From Lineus longissimus (taxonomy: Eukaryota; Nemertea; Pilidiophora; Heteronemertea; Lineidae), in the NCBI RefSeq assembly GCF_910592395.1, contig NC_088309.1, forward strand, positions 17,796,599 through 17,860,598: a DNA stretch of 64,000 nt. The letters run 5' to 3'. The notes below the pieces were generated by a model. The model searched no databases and was not told where the DNA came from. It saw only the letters and a program-made list of their open reading frames with translations. The stretch's first letter is position 1. Each line of letters begins with the position of its first letter. A program made the position numbers and the translations under genes. Of the stretch, positions 9,606 through 22,106 are shown in pieces.

Positions 9606-11198
9606 CACGCGCAGAGCTGATATCAGTCTATAATCCCTAATCTGCTAACACAGATCACAATGAAATTATGACTGGGAAAGCACTGCATGAAATGTTTAGC
9701 TGCTGAATACAGACATATTATAAGCATTTCCCGCCATCGGCAAAAAGTCAGTGAATTTCAAATGATGCCAAGTGTGGTGGGCAAATTACCAAGCAAAGCT
9801 GATCTCAATCAAAATTTTGTCAAAACCTGAAGTGACAAGTTGCTCGAGATCGATAATGCATAACCGTCAATAACGATGTTTTCTGCGGTTCTGGGATGTA
9901 GATGTATACACAACAGAGAACGTAGACAAACGTTCGAATAAGCTGTGTTTTGTGCACATTTTCGGATGTATACCACCTTGACCCTCAATCATTGTATTGA
10001 CATTGCTCTGCTTCGAGACAACGCGCGTCAATATGGGCGGAGGCAACGGAGGCAATACCGCTGGAAGTTAATGCTCTGTACACTCGTGATTCAAGATGAA
10101 GACTTCTATGGAACTGCCCCCCCCCCTTCCCACAAGAGTCTACTGCCCTCCCCCCAGGACCAGGATGATTTCGCCGTAACTTTAGAAATAGGGCCTTGAA
10201 TAATGTAGGCCAAGTTATGAAGACTATCAAGGAAATATAATCGAATGAGCAGTAGAGATTTCTGTTCTGGCGATTGATGAATTGATGAAACGTCGCAGTA
10301 ACTGTGCCAGAGGTTACACCTTCTTGAGGAAGAGGACTGTATATTTTCTATAGTCTTACAATGAACAACCTATCAGATATGAGGAAGATACCTACAAGTC
10401 ACAGGTGAAAGAGCTGGAAATGCTCAAACTCTCTGTCGTAGAGTTGGCGGGGCTCTGTACTAGTTTATATACGATGTCAATGTCTCCTCTCCGGCATCTA
10501 CAGGCTATCGTTCCTCCGTCCCTTGGTAGGTAGAGGACTTCGGCCTTCTAGTCCGGAACGTCAGTAGAAGGGCGTTGTTTCTGATAATAGTATTTGTTGT
10601 CAAATGTTTTCCCACCGAGGGGAATATAAAAGATACACAATTCTCCCACCAAGGAGAATAATTATAAGACTATGATAAAAGGCTTCTCGCAAACTTTAAA
10701 CGTGCTGCAACACTAACAGACGAACACTGTCTGTAAACGCTGACTCCGGTCTGTAAACGCTGACTCCAGGCTGACTGAAGCAAACTGACCGCTAGTTGGG
10801 TTTAAGCGTGCAATAAGGTCAAACGCAATTTTTTGCAGTTTCTATATCTATGACATCTCCCGGTCAAGAATTCGCACCCTTGGGCAATTTAAGATATCTT
10901 CGTTTCCATGGCAACCACTTGCAAACAACGTGTAGACGAGACTCAGCAAAATCAGCCCAGAAACTGTTAAATCTCAATAATATATCGAAAGTAAGCCTAT
11001 AGAGTGGAGTGGAAAAGTTTCAGGTCGACCGGCCTGATCGACGCGAGCCTTCAAGCACCTGGTCCGCAAGGACTAGAATGCACCTTCATTATTAAGATAT
11101 TACCGTTCAGGCCTATTTTTCAGACTTTAGAAACTATGTAAATGTCACAGGTCAGAATATTGCAGCGAGAGGATGACGAATCAAAACTGAAATTGGTC
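9606..11198. other. no gene recognised
   Basis: Unique or low-copy DNA. It includes a C-rich run (10118-10150) and a short tandem doublet 'tctgtaaacgctgactcc' at about 10731-10769. I found no coding exon, TIR pair or RNA gene. Confidence 0.5.
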
Positions 11199-14100
11199 AC
11201 GTCTACAAAACAGCGCGATGCACACTGCCAGTGCAACCGCCGTGTACAAAAGTATGTAAAGGTTTCACACCGGTAAAAACATCACGGCGAGTGCCATTCT
11301 CTCAGTCATCAAATAACAGGCGTAAATCTATCGGAAAAACGTTACCACCATTGCTACTCTTCTTCAACCATCTCGTCACGAATTTCTGGGTGTTGTCATC
11401 TTCGTGGGCGTTCAGAATCGGCCGCGATCCACTCTAAATCGCGTAGAGAATCGAAGTGCCGTCTTGCGCTCACAGCATATGGTCGCTATCTCCCAGGCGC
11501 CGTGCCAAATGCCCATTCACCCTCTGAAATTGTCACATTGTTCCCTGTCCACCATTTAAAAAGAATAGAACGCGCAATGATATTGCGCGCATGCGTATCT
11601 AACCTTAGATACGTCCCATTATGACCATTGTTGGTTGGCGATTGTTCCCGTTGTTGAGAGGTGACTGGCGAGCCAACTGAAGCAGAGACAGTAGGTCGAG
11701 TGAGGCTTGACAACGATGATCACCATTGACGACGCTTGGAGAATGCAAATGGTTGTTGACGAAGTCTCGCTGTCGTCTCGCGCAATCTCGATAAACAAAT
11801 CATCAACTTCGGGCGCGAAAATAACTATATCAACAACTGGGTCAAGGGTGAAATCCGCTGATCGCGATGTAAAGAAACGATCACCGATCGTCACAACAAT
11901 TTCAACCGTATTCTTCTTGCGATGGATGACAAGCATTAAGGCGCACTTTAGATCCCTATTTACCCCGGCCCATATCACTGACATGACTCGGAGAGTGGAC
12001 ATGACTCGGAGAGTAGGATGCATTCTCTCGTCATGCACGGCTCGAGAACTAGACTTTTTGTTCGCCTCAAACGTATTAATCATGCTCATGCAGGATAACA
12101 AATGATAAAATTTTCTGCCATCAATAAAGGTTTGGATTTTCATTGTATGAGTGTGTTTCTATCCTATTCTCCAAGGCCGACATGACATTCGACTGCCCCA
12201 CCACACTACTATCACTGCGCCGGAGTATAGGCCTAGGTGGTTATCCTCTTTGGTTTATATCCTATTCTCCAAGGCGGTCCAGCTATTCTAAAAATTCACT
12301 ATGCCATCCACTTAAGGATTACCACAACTCCTTCCAGAGGTCCTCCACTCCTAAAACTCCTAAAAAGAGCATATACACGTATATATACATGTAGTTGTGG
12401 CACTGTTTTTGCTCCTTCGGGCTATATATCATGCTCATAAAGGATAAGAAATGATCCCTGCAATGAATATATACAACTGTTCTGATTATGATCGTATGAA
12501 TGAATTCAAAGCTCGTCATTTTGAAAACAAACTCTTACATATTGATTTATCCAGACCTTTGTGTGAGTATCAATGGAAATTATACCGTATATTATCAGTG
12601 CAGTGCCCTAGGGGGACCCCAAAACCCCCTGGTTGGGAACCTGCTATAGTTCCTTCCGCCATTTTTTTTGTTTTGATGACGGTTTTCTCCTTGTATCTCT
12701 TTAGCAGTAACTGATAACTCAACTGCATCATCACAATAGCCGGCAAAGAAATGGAAAATTTCCCCCCGGAAAGGTGTCCGGACTATCGTATCGTAGTCTG
12801 GCACTCTGCCTGCTTCATGTGTGCAATCTCTCGTGAACTCACTCAACTGTCGACATGGGGAGCCCCCCCCCCCCCACCCCCACCCCCCTCCTCCCCCAAC
12901 CCCGTCCTTCTGACATGTTTTAGCCAGAGCATTGGGTGGAAGGCCTCTCCCAACCCCCCCCCCCCTCATTGGCCTTTCAATAAGTCCTTCCGAGCTGCTA
13001 ACCCCGGGGCGCTCGAGTGGAACCCCCAAACCTTCATGGTATACAGTCCTGTGACACGTTTAACCCAGGTCGAGGAAGGGGTACCCCTTTGATGGTACCC
13101 TAACTCCAACCCGCAACCATCATTACGCTTCCTTTTCACTGGCATGATATTGGCAAGACTGCCAAGAGGTGGTAGACACTGGTGGCTTCCTTGAGACAAT
13201 TGCATGTGGTTGTACCTGGGCAACCAATTAAAGGGGTCAGGGGTCAGGTTTTTCCCCCACCAACATGTTACCGAAGGGTTAATGCATAAACAATTGGTTG
13301 AAAAGGGTTTTTGCAGGCCAAGAGACTGGAAGACACTTGACTCTTGAGGAACACCAGACTGCTGACCAAAGAACCTGAGGAACATAGAAATCTCTTCATA
13401 TCTGGGAGCATAAAAAGCCTGCTAGCGAATATTGATTATTCTTAAGGAAAAACACATGTGTTGGGGGGAGTCCCCCCGAACCCCCCAGAAATTGAAGTTT
13501 GATTGAAAAACAGTGAGAATATTCGTGTGGTTCTCTCTCGGATCTCAGAATAGTCGCGGTGCTTCATTCGCGTGTTTATCTCTTTTGAGTGACCTTTGGT
13601 GAACTTTTAAGCCATCTGAACTGAATCCATGGACATGAGATACATTGTTTACATTCGATACGTATACACGTTAACTATAGTAGCGCTTCTAATATGTCCA
13701 TCGGTCGAGTTATTCAGGGGTTTTTATTATGTTAAAAAAGGCTCGGGATATTTTTGGCAAGCCGTTCCCCGAACTAGTATCATTGTTTGTCCTGTTTGGA
13801 GAGCCGCTTGCCGAACAGCACTGAAAATCGACCCAGTTTTGCAAGCCCGGCTTCCCAAACAGGTAAACCATTCTTCCCTGCTGTTTGGCAAACCGGGGAC
13901 TTATTCGCCAATTAGAGAGCAGAGACGTAAAATAATCTTCTCTGTTTGGCGAGCCGGGGACATATCAGCCGATCAGAGAGCTGTGATTTCATATTGAAAT
14001 AAATATGCGCATAATTAACAATGGCGGACCCTTGCGCTCGATTCACTTTCTTTTAGGTCTCGTTAGGGAGTTTTTCCCGAATGTACGCGATGATGACGTG

Positions 14101-14277
14101 CCCCGTTAACAGGACGTAACATCGTTTCCAATGTGATTGCATGAGGACAACCCACTTGTGTCGTATATCACTGGAAACGCCCGATTCCCCTGATTCTGCA
14201 GGATGTTAAATCGGGCATTTTATTTCTTTGAATAAATCATAAGCGTCGCATTGGCTCCTAGCTCTGTTCACCATCCC
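11199..14277 (+). repeat. 3.1-kb duplicon, right copy (uninterrupted)
   Basis: Colinear with 1207-6083 but lacking the 445-bp MITE, the LINE and the 177-bp internal duplication, so it shows the pre-insertion state. It carries the short minus-strand frame 11619-12143. Differences include a longer C-rich tract (12865-12890, 12955-12966) and a small insertion near 13838-13860 ('gcaagcccggcttcccaaac') absent from the left copy. Confidence 0.85.
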
Positions 14278-14801
14278 GAATGGAAATATTGCCAATTGGG
14301 TCGGACAATCACGGAAAAAACAAAATATTATACATTTCTTCCAGTATAATTCTTACAGTGACCATTCTCCCGTGAAAGACAGTTGCTTACGCTACACAAA
14401 AATCAAAAAAAAAATCGACGGTCAACCATTGAACTTTTGAGATATGTTGAATTTTGCACAAATCAGCGAAAAACGCACTAACTGGCACTGGACGGCATTT
14501 CAACACTGGCCCGACGCACATCCCAAGCTCATTGTACACATAAGTCGGCAACAACAGTAAAATGCGTAGTTTCTTGTTAGCCGCCTATTGAGTAGCGCTC
14601 CAGGTTTCAGAAACTCCAAAAAGGGTTGGCCGCGTTTGAATACAAAAAAAGCTCCCTAATGAGACCTTACCAGAGTCTTCCAAATAATTATTATCTATAC
14701 ATGTATCTATACAAATATATTTATTTGAAAGACTCCGCTTTTACTAAACTCGTGTGTTTGTCGATAATCGATAAAGAGGTACATGTATATGCGTACATGT
14801 A
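14278..14801. other. no gene recognised
   Basis: AT-rich unique DNA between the right duplicon and the mariner-like element. Nothing recognisable. Confidence 0.5.
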
Positions 14802-15616
14802 CAGTCCTTCCAGAAAGTAAATGCCCACAGGTTTTTGTTAATATCACAGAGATAGAATAAGATAATTGAATGCGGTTTTCAGCAGAGAATGGTATATCTA
14901 GTTGGTCATGTATATGATGTATTTGGACCCAGCTAAAAAATCCTGTCTCTTCATTATGTAACAGGCAATTTTAAAAATGTCCAACAAAAATCACTTTTTT
15001 ATCTTACTTTATTATCGTTCTTTTTCACAATGTATGCGTAAACTATGATGCAACGAAGGTTTTCTCTTGCTTTCATTACTCGAAAATTCCTGCTAAAATC
15101 TTTCATTTTGAAGATTAGTTTTAGCTTGCTACAGGTGAATGTTTTTTTCAGACAGTTGGTGACCTTTGAGAACAACCCTCATAGTCAGCAGTGCAGTCAG
15201 TCAGGGTCTTTATCGCCAACTCAACTCATACACGAAGGATTGGGGATCTTTATCAAAGGTTATGGAAGAGATTTAAAAAATTACATAAAAATCCTAAGCA
15301 AAAATATGCATTTGTCATGACTGTTGAACACACTCTACGGAATTGCAAATGCCAAAAAAGATGGTCATAAAGTTGGTCACAGTTCATGGGCTAATTTGAA
15401 TTTTTGAAAAGGCACATGAAATAAAAAATAGTGATTTTTGGACCTTTTTTGAAAATATTTGTTGCATAATGAAGGGATGGGCTTAGGTGCATCAAAATAA
15501 AACAGATATATGACCAACTTGATATACCATACTCTGCTGAAAACCGCATTCAAAATCTTATTTTATCTCTGCGATATTTAAAAAAAACGGTGGACATTTA
15601 CTTTGTGGAAGGACTG
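14802..15616. mobile_element. 815-bp Tc1/mariner-like non-autonomous element with long TIRs
   Basis: The left end reads CAGTCCTTCCAGAAAGTAAA and the right end is its near-exact complement (TTTGTGGAAGGACTG). TA flanks both sides (14800-14801, 15617-15618). The inverted similarity continues for roughly 200 bp through 'gaatgcggttttcagcagag' and 'tggtatatc...gttggtcat'. A 91-codon internal frame (15045-15320) has no recognisable DDE transposase motifs. The TA duplication and CAGT start fit the Tc1/mariner superfamily. Confidence 0.85.
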
Positions 15617-15618
15617 TA

Positions 15619-16640
15619 CATTTATGGGATACAACGGCAATTTAAAATGTGATAAATTGATCGGCGTAATTGCTAAGGTCCTTCATCCAGTAATGTTGTT
15701 GACCGCGTTGCAATGAATCATAACACGGATATTATAATGAGCTCCGGGAAGGCTATGTATGAATGAGTTCGGCTCTCCATCTTGGGCAGAAAAAGAGTCG
15801 CTGTTTGGTTAGCCGGGCTTGCCAAATAATCACTTCCTAAAAAAACGTTACGTCCTTTCCTATACCCTCCGCATACACACATCAAAAGGTTTCCAAAACA
15901 TTTTTAAAAACCGCCCTAATGTCAAATCTGTCTGACAATATCCATTTTGTAGAAAATCTCCCAGGATTTCCTGACAAATCAGGGTCAAAATTCAAACTAA
16001 AGTCAATATTCGACGTTCGACTCTCCTTTTCAACTTTGTACCCTCAGCCAAGACAATTAACCGTATTTGTTTTTTTTTCTACGTACAATGTTGGAGTAAA
16101 TGGGTACATGGGTCATTGACGGAAAAGGTTTCAAAATGGAATTTAGTCCTTGACGCAAGGGCCCAAAGCGCCGCGTAGCGGCAAAAAAGCGAAGCTGGCG
16201 AAACATTTATAACGGGTCACCGTCACTTATTATTGGACTTATAGCGCATTTACGGGGTTGCAACTATTTTGCTTTATAGTGTCACCAGGAAAGAAAAGCA
16301 TGCGACCTAACGCCGATCTATTTGTATAAAGTGATAATTGGAAGGTATATAGTAGGAAATATCAATAAAATAATCATTCCATGTCGTCTTTTGAGGGCAT
16401 TTTTGATTGTAAAAAATATATGTGTACGTCACCGGAGTCTCTGCAATGATAATTTTATCACAGCAGTCTCGCGCAAGTAGAAGTTCTTTACCTATTAGCT
16501 CTTCACTTATTAGTCTCAATGTCTGGCGCAAAGCCAGACGTTATCCATTACGATTTTACTACGATGTTTGACAAGAAGGAGCAGTGCGCGAGATATGCTA
16601 ATGAGCAGACATCCCTCGCTTGAGTTTCGGAAGAATGTTC
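15619..16640. other. no gene recognised
   Basis: Unique DNA. It holds an isolated 'gtttggttagccgggcttgcc' motif near 15803 resembling the duplicon's repeated 'ggcaagccgg' words, and a stretch near 16130-16160 resembling 6935-6960. No exon recognised. Confidence 0.45.
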
Positions 16641-16646
16641 CATATC

Positions 16647-17392
16647 TATGGCAAGCCAAAGCGGAATTTATTCAAGACTTTAGAATTACCATTCAAGAAG
16701 TTAAATATAAGTTCAAGAAGGAAATATATGTTCAAGACTAAAATATGTTCAACCTTGAATCAAATGTTTTCAACCTTGAATAAAATATGTTCAACCTTGA
16801 ATAAAATATGTTCAACCTTGAATAAAATATGTTCAACCTTGAATAAAATATGTCCAACCTTGAACAAAATATATTCAACCTTGAACAAAATATATTCAAG
16901 ACTCACGTGACCATATTCAAGACGCACGTGACCACAAAATTGTCATGACATTGTACATGTCAGGTGTAGGCGGCTAGGTACGTGTACAACCATGTGTCAA
17001 AACCTCGTGCGAACAATTCGAGCTCCGAAACGCAACACAAGTACCATGGGTTCGGGAAAGTCCGGACGCGGGTTCGGGAAAGTCCGTAAAGCATCAAAAC
17101 ATGAGCAACTACGTCATCAATTTTGTGGTCACGTGCGTCTTGAATATGGTCACGTGAGTCTTGAATATATTTTGTTCAAGGTTGAATATATTTTGTTCAA
17201 GGTTGGACATATTTTATTCAAGGTTGAACATATTTTATTCAAGGTTGCACATATTTTATTCAAGGTTGAAAACATTTGATTCAAGGTTGAACATATTTTA
17301 GTCTTGAACATATATTTCCTTCTTGAACTTATATTTATCTTCTTGAATGGTAATTCTAAAGTCTTGAATAAATTCCGCTTTGGCTTGCCATA
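16647..17392. mobile_element. foldback element with minisatellite arms
   Basis: The left arm (16647-16942) and right arm (17118-17392) are near-perfect inverted repeats of about 296 and 275 bp around a 175-bp unique loop. Each arm contains 'caagccaaagcggaattta', a run of 21-bp units based on 'ttcaaccttgaataaaatat', and 'caagacgcacgtgaccaca'. The left arm has seven units and the right six, which explains the 21-bp length difference. Because the unit is 7 codons long, each arm is open and would encode repeats of STLNKIC from either side. No transposase is present. Confidence 0.85.
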
Positions 17393-17787
17393 CATATCGC
17401 GCGAAGCTGACCACTGCTGACCATGACAGGCGTGCATTGGACTGGTACAGGTTGGAACTGAACATTGAATATGCTGGTGGTGACGCTTTCTGATGAGAAG
17501 TTGGTCATGACTGATGCAGTATCCTTGGACTTGTCCACAGCATCGTTCAATCATTGCTCTCTGAGCTGCCTTGATTCTGTACTTACCCAAATACTGAGAC
17601 CAAATGCCTGTTGACTGTGCTTTAAGAGAGACTGGGGCCATGCCTAGTATCACCTTAAGCACAGTCAACAGACACCAACCCCATCAGACTCAGAAACCAC
17701 AAACGCCCAACCCTTCCTGCTAGTACCCTAATACTTCTGGAGCACCGATATGGCAGCCGGTCGGAATATTATACATGCAGTAATTCC

Positions 17788-17880
17788 GCGGGATATTGAT
17801 CTGCATGGACGCGGAATTTTCAGACCTGCGGATATAGGGTAATAATAGTCAAAGCGACTAATGTTTGGAAAGCGCAATTT
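17788..17880 (+). repeat. interspersed repeat, second copy of 6965-7060
   Basis: Contains 'ttttcagacctgcgg', 'gggtaataatagtcaaagcg' and 'gtttggaaagcgcaat' in the same order as 6965-7060. It lacks about 12 bp present there. Confidence 0.6.
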
Positions 17881-18183
17881 AGTATAAAATTTGAATTACT
17901 ATGTAATGGTAACCATTGCTTATGGAATTGGCTTCCATACCTAAATAAACAGGACAGCGCCGAGTCGTGGACACTGGCACCCATTACTTCACCTCATTAC
18001 CGAAGTACTTTTCTCATTCGTTCATATGACAAACAAACAAACAACCGTAATCATGATAATATCATGATAATACCATGATAATCATGATCATTACGAGATA
18101 TCTCAGACGTCAAATTCTGTAGGCAATGCAAGACGCATGTCTGAATGTCGTACTCGTTAGGGACGAGGCTAGGCCAAACGTTC

Positions 18184-18190
18184 TATAAAT
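18184..18190 (+). promoter_or_regulatory. TATA box of the CH25H-like gene
   Basis: TATAAAT lies 32-38 bp upstream of the first ATG (18222). A TATA-directed start about 30 bp downstream would fall near 18214, inside an initiator-like 'ccagtc', leaving a 5' leader of only about 10 nt before that ATG. The TATA box also overlaps an in-frame TAA (18186-18188), which limits any N-terminal extension. Confidence 0.55.
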
Positions 18191-18221
18191 TCGGTGGCTC
18201 ATCATAAGGACAGCCAGTCGT

Positions 18222-19298
18222 ATGGTAAGAGTGCCACCACAGCAAATTGATCAAGCAGACGACCGGCTGACATCAACAATGGAACTCGGGATGCTCAAAA
18301 CGATCACAGCCAACGTCTCGGAGACGATGGAGCAGTACAACCTCCTGCAGGTGATCTGGGACCAACGTATCGGCCATGAGGACACTCTCCGTTCACCCGT
18401 CTGGCCCGTGGTGATGTCCGTAGGCTCCTACTTCGCTCTCATTTTGCCCTTCATGATAACCGACCTGTGGGGCAAGGGATGGAAATGGATACAAAAATAC
18501 AAAATACAACCCGAAAAAGATGTGACATGGCCCTTGGTAAAAAAAACTGTAATTTTGACGTTTTGGAACAATTTACTGTACGTTCTTCCTACTGGGATTG
18601 CGCAGTGTATTTGGACTCCTGATACGCCGCTACCAGCCAAGGCGCCCTCCATGTTTGAATTTATGTGGCAGATGACTGCGATGACTGTGATCTTCGATTT
18701 TCAATATTTCATATGGCACTACATGCATCATCGGTACCGCTGGCTGTACAAGACTTTCCACGCGATACACCACGAGTACAACAGCCCGTTCAGCTGGGTG
18801 ACGCAGTACCTCCATCCTTGGGAGCTCATCACGGTAGGATTCTTCACCACTGTCAACCCCTGGCTATTTCACTGTCACTGCATGACAACTTGGGCATGGA
18901 TGCTCTGGAACGTCATCATCAGTATTGAGGCACACGTTGGCTTTGACTTTCCTTTCTCGCCGTGTTATTGGTTACCAAACTGGGGAGGCGCTATAAAGCA
19001 CGACATGCACCACATGAAGCCCCTTACGAACTTCCAACCCTATCTTACGCACTGGGACAAATTCTTCGGGACGCATTGCCCTGCGACCACGGCTGGTGGT
19101 GTGAAGCCAAAGGCTTTGCTTGAATATGAACAGAAACGCCGCGAAAGACGATTCAATAAGGAAGGACTGTTTACAATTGACGGATTCATCAACGAGGACG
19201 ACTCGAAATCCGTAAACAGCAAGGGAGCCGCTCCGAGCAATGGGCATGCTGCGAATGGGAGAGCGCCAGGAGAGACAGTTGGCGACAAGTCGGAATAA
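18222..19298 (+). CDS. cholesterol 25-hydroxylase-like fatty acid hydroxylase superfamily enzyme
   Basis: An intronless 358-codon frame. Family members are ER-membrane di-iron oxygenases that hydroxylate sterols or fatty acyl chains. The three histidine clusters are intact: HYMHH (residues 166-170), HAIHHEY (180-186) and HDMHH (260-264), plus His198 and His238. Hydrophobic segments lie at about 62-82, 108-130, 148-165 and 202-235. The C-terminus (residues 300-358) is hydrophilic and Ser/Gly-rich. The architecture and single-exon structure fit the CH25H group, but the substrate cannot be deduced. The next in-frame Met (residue 20, 18279) is an alternative start if the leader is too short for the first. 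A possible poly(A) signal (aataaa) is at about 19560. No other gene is adjacent within 6 kb. Confidence 0.85.
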   Translation: MVRVPPQQIDQADDRLTSTMELGMLKTITANVSETMEQYNLLQVIWDQRIGHEDTLRSPVWPVVMSVGSYFALILPFMITDLWGKGWKWIQKYKIQPEKDVTWPLVKKTVILTFWNNLLYVLPTGIAQCIWTPDTPLPAKAPSMFEFMWQMTAMTVIFDFQYFIWHYMHHRYRWLYKTFHAIHHEYNSPFSWVTQYLHPWELITVGFFTTVNPWLFHCHCMTTWAWMLWNVIISIEAHVGFDFPFSPCYWLPNWGGAIKHDMHHMKPLTNFQPYLTHWDKFFGTHCPATTAGGVKPKALLEYEQKRRERRFNKEGLFTIDGFINEDDSKSVNSKGAAPSNGHAANGRAPGETVGDKSE

Positions 19299-20978
19299 GC
19301 TGACGAATCGTATAACGCATCAACTACTTTATAGACTTCTGATCGGTTTGTATAGGTTATAACTCAAAGACAACTTGGTGTTGTCGTCATCGTCTCCGTT
19401 TCCGCCTGTGTTACAATGTACTGGATATTTGAGCCAAACTTAGAAGAAGAAAAAAAATCCTTCAGTCATTGCCCACCACTACAGTGTTTCCTAAGCTCAT
19501 TCTGATGTGTTTCTGACGAGTTTGTATATTTTACAATGGGAGAAGGCGTTCAACACTCCAATAAAAACACAAAATTTGTGAGGACATTGTCTCCAAACGT
19601 GGTCCTGTTGTTAAAAACAAGTCAAGGCCATCATGAAAATGGCGTTGACTTTAAGTTTATGTTAGACGCACCCGCCAAGTTAATTCTGCCGTCAAAACAT
19701 AGTTTCCAACTTTTTGATCAACCAGGCCATGAACTAGACGAAACCGAGCATTAATTGGTACGTTATTCGCCTTTTAAAATATTTTTGAGAACTGATAGTC
19801 GTTCTTTATTCGAGTATTAGTATTTTTGTGTCCGAATTTTCGATTCACGAATAGTATAGGCAGTCACACAGGAAAAAGTCGCTTGATATAATTGGGTACC
19901 GGTATTTTTTTTATCAAGTAGTTTAATGTGTCGAAAATGTTCGGAATACCGATCTTTCTAAGGACCATGTCGGTGCTTGATAGTACAGCTGCACCAAATG
20001 TAGACGTGAGTCCATCGTCTAGTAATAACCCGGCATCGATTTATCAAGTGTAACCTAGTTCCCACAACAAGCCATCCTAAATATTCAATTCCATGAAAAG
20101 ATCCCATGGTTTTGCTCAAGGGCAAAGACAGTCTACTTGCGATAATATTTGGTTTTCACCTAACATATTTTTATCAACCGCAGAAAACACACACATGTCT
20201 CGGAATTTCTTTTAGGCATTCTGATGAAAGTTTGCTAAACCCCGGGCCGGAGAAACGAACAGTTGCCCTCCCATAATAGGCAACGCTTTTATTTACGAGT
20301 TTGGATAGCTTACAGTTCCGAGGGTGTCCTTAATTGATAGAGTGGTTCTACTGTACTAGTCTAAGTTTACTTCCCTAATACTTTTTTGAGAATAAAAAAA
20401 ATCCCGCATCTCAGGATGAAGTTACAAAGGCAGGCCGTAATCACTCCATCGGTGGGCAGTCAGTGGCCCCGGGACGTCAATCGAAATATCAGCGGTTTGA
20501 ATGTCGGTCTTTGGCGAAACGACTTGGATTCATGATAGCCAACAAGGCATATATATTTGACCTGCCAATGTAAACAATCACACTTAAATAATCGGTGAAT
20601 GAAAGTATCGTTGAGTCCGAGTACTATCGACGATAGTAATAGACATAATCAATATCAAAGTCCAACATTGATCAATTTATCCTAACTGTGACATGTTTAG
20701 TGCATGTGTACTTAAATGTTTTTTTCGGGTTAAGAAATGCGGCTTTTTAAGAACTGTCGACTATCGCATATCAGAAGCTTGTTTTTGCTCTTAAATCGCT
20801 CGAGTCTTCCGATAAGGTACGAATACATAATCAAAAGATGGGTTCTTTTGGAACGGACACGATTTTGTCGAGACTGCCTGTCATTGAAAATATATACGTT
20901 GTTTCGAAACTCTAATAATCAACTAACATGTATATATCTAACTACATGTACTGGGTTTGAACATGGATTTAAAGGGGG

Positions 20979-21405
20979 ACTATTTGCAGGAGCAGAGGGG
21001 CTAATTTGGTCATCTTCAAATGACTAGTATACACTGTAAGGGCCCTAGGTCATGTCAGATTCAGCACTAAATATATTCCTCGCACAAGCATGAATCATTT
21101 CGACGTACTGTGAGATGTGAGAGACCCCTATTGGCGACTTCGTGTAACTTTATCTTGCCTGCTGCTGCTGCCTATATTGTCCCTTTAAATGAGGAATATA
21201 TAGACATGAGGAGTATAGGGTTCAAATAGGAAGTCTTCAGGTGACTTTATAATATGCACAGATAGGGGCCTTGGTTGTGATTGATTCAGCAATGATTACT
21301 AGCTCATTCCTCATACGTGAATAGTTTCGATGTATTGTGAGCAGGAGAGACCCCTATCGGCGATTTGTATCAGTCTTAAACTGACATACATGTACCTGGC
21401 TCCTG
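20979..21405. repeat. diverged tandem pair with TTAA-type termini
   Basis: Two related segments about 235 bp apart share 'ttcctc', 'agacccctat.ggcgac' and the order around 'ggtcat/ggttgtg...gattcagca'. The first begins at 'TTTAAAGGGGGACTATTTG' and its right end reads 'ATTGTCCCTTTAAA', an inverted pair resembling the TTAA element at 60788-61079. Boundaries are approximate. Confidence 0.45.
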
Positions 21406-21945
21406 CCTAATTTGTCAAGTTTTTGAATACATCTGAAGGGAAAATATCAAATACATACGTGTATATGTAATTAAGGGAAGAAAGGAACGCCATAAAACAA
21501 AGAAGCGGGTTTTTTTTTCTGAAGGCACCCTACTGTCAGATACTAAGTTTTCGACCGTTGGCTCAACCAGATATTCTTGCATATTCGCCGCGAGGCTTAT
21601 ATATTCTTGGTATAAACCGGGAGTTATAATCGAAGTTAAGCACATGTAGTGATTTTTGTCTTCTGTTTGCTTTAAATTGTGGGCTCCGTTTTAAAAATCA
21701 GCCTGGGCATGACCCATTAACACACCTTTTTCCATTGCTAGGGAAGTGGCTTCGAGGGTGGATGGGTGTCTTCAGATATATGTTCAAATTTGACGATACC
21801 TAATGATACTCCAAAAGTCTCCAGAGCAATACTGTAAAGGGAGAATATACAGGCAGAGGGTGAGGGTTATCATCAGCATATTAATGCTTATTGCGGCTGT
21901 ATATCCTGATGAGGTCACCCTCCTATACCAGGCGTTTTGAATATA

Positions 21946-22106
21946 TAATGCACCCCGAAGAGGTTATTCAGCTAAGTAAAAACCCTGAGGTTTTTCAAAA
22001 CGTCAAAAACAATCAGGAATTTTTCATTTTACCGAAAAACCTCATCCACGGGTTGGATATTTGTATAGGGGTTTTCAAAATTTCAAAAATCTTTTTTCTT
22101 AGAGTG
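21946..22106. mobile_element. possible family-D MITE
   Basis: Starts near 'gcaccccgaagaggtt' and ends 'cttagagtg' followed by TA. It contains several 'aaaacc/ggttttt' inverted words like those of 44447-44684 and 44941-45092. Diverged; the left end is uncertain. Confidence 0.35.
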
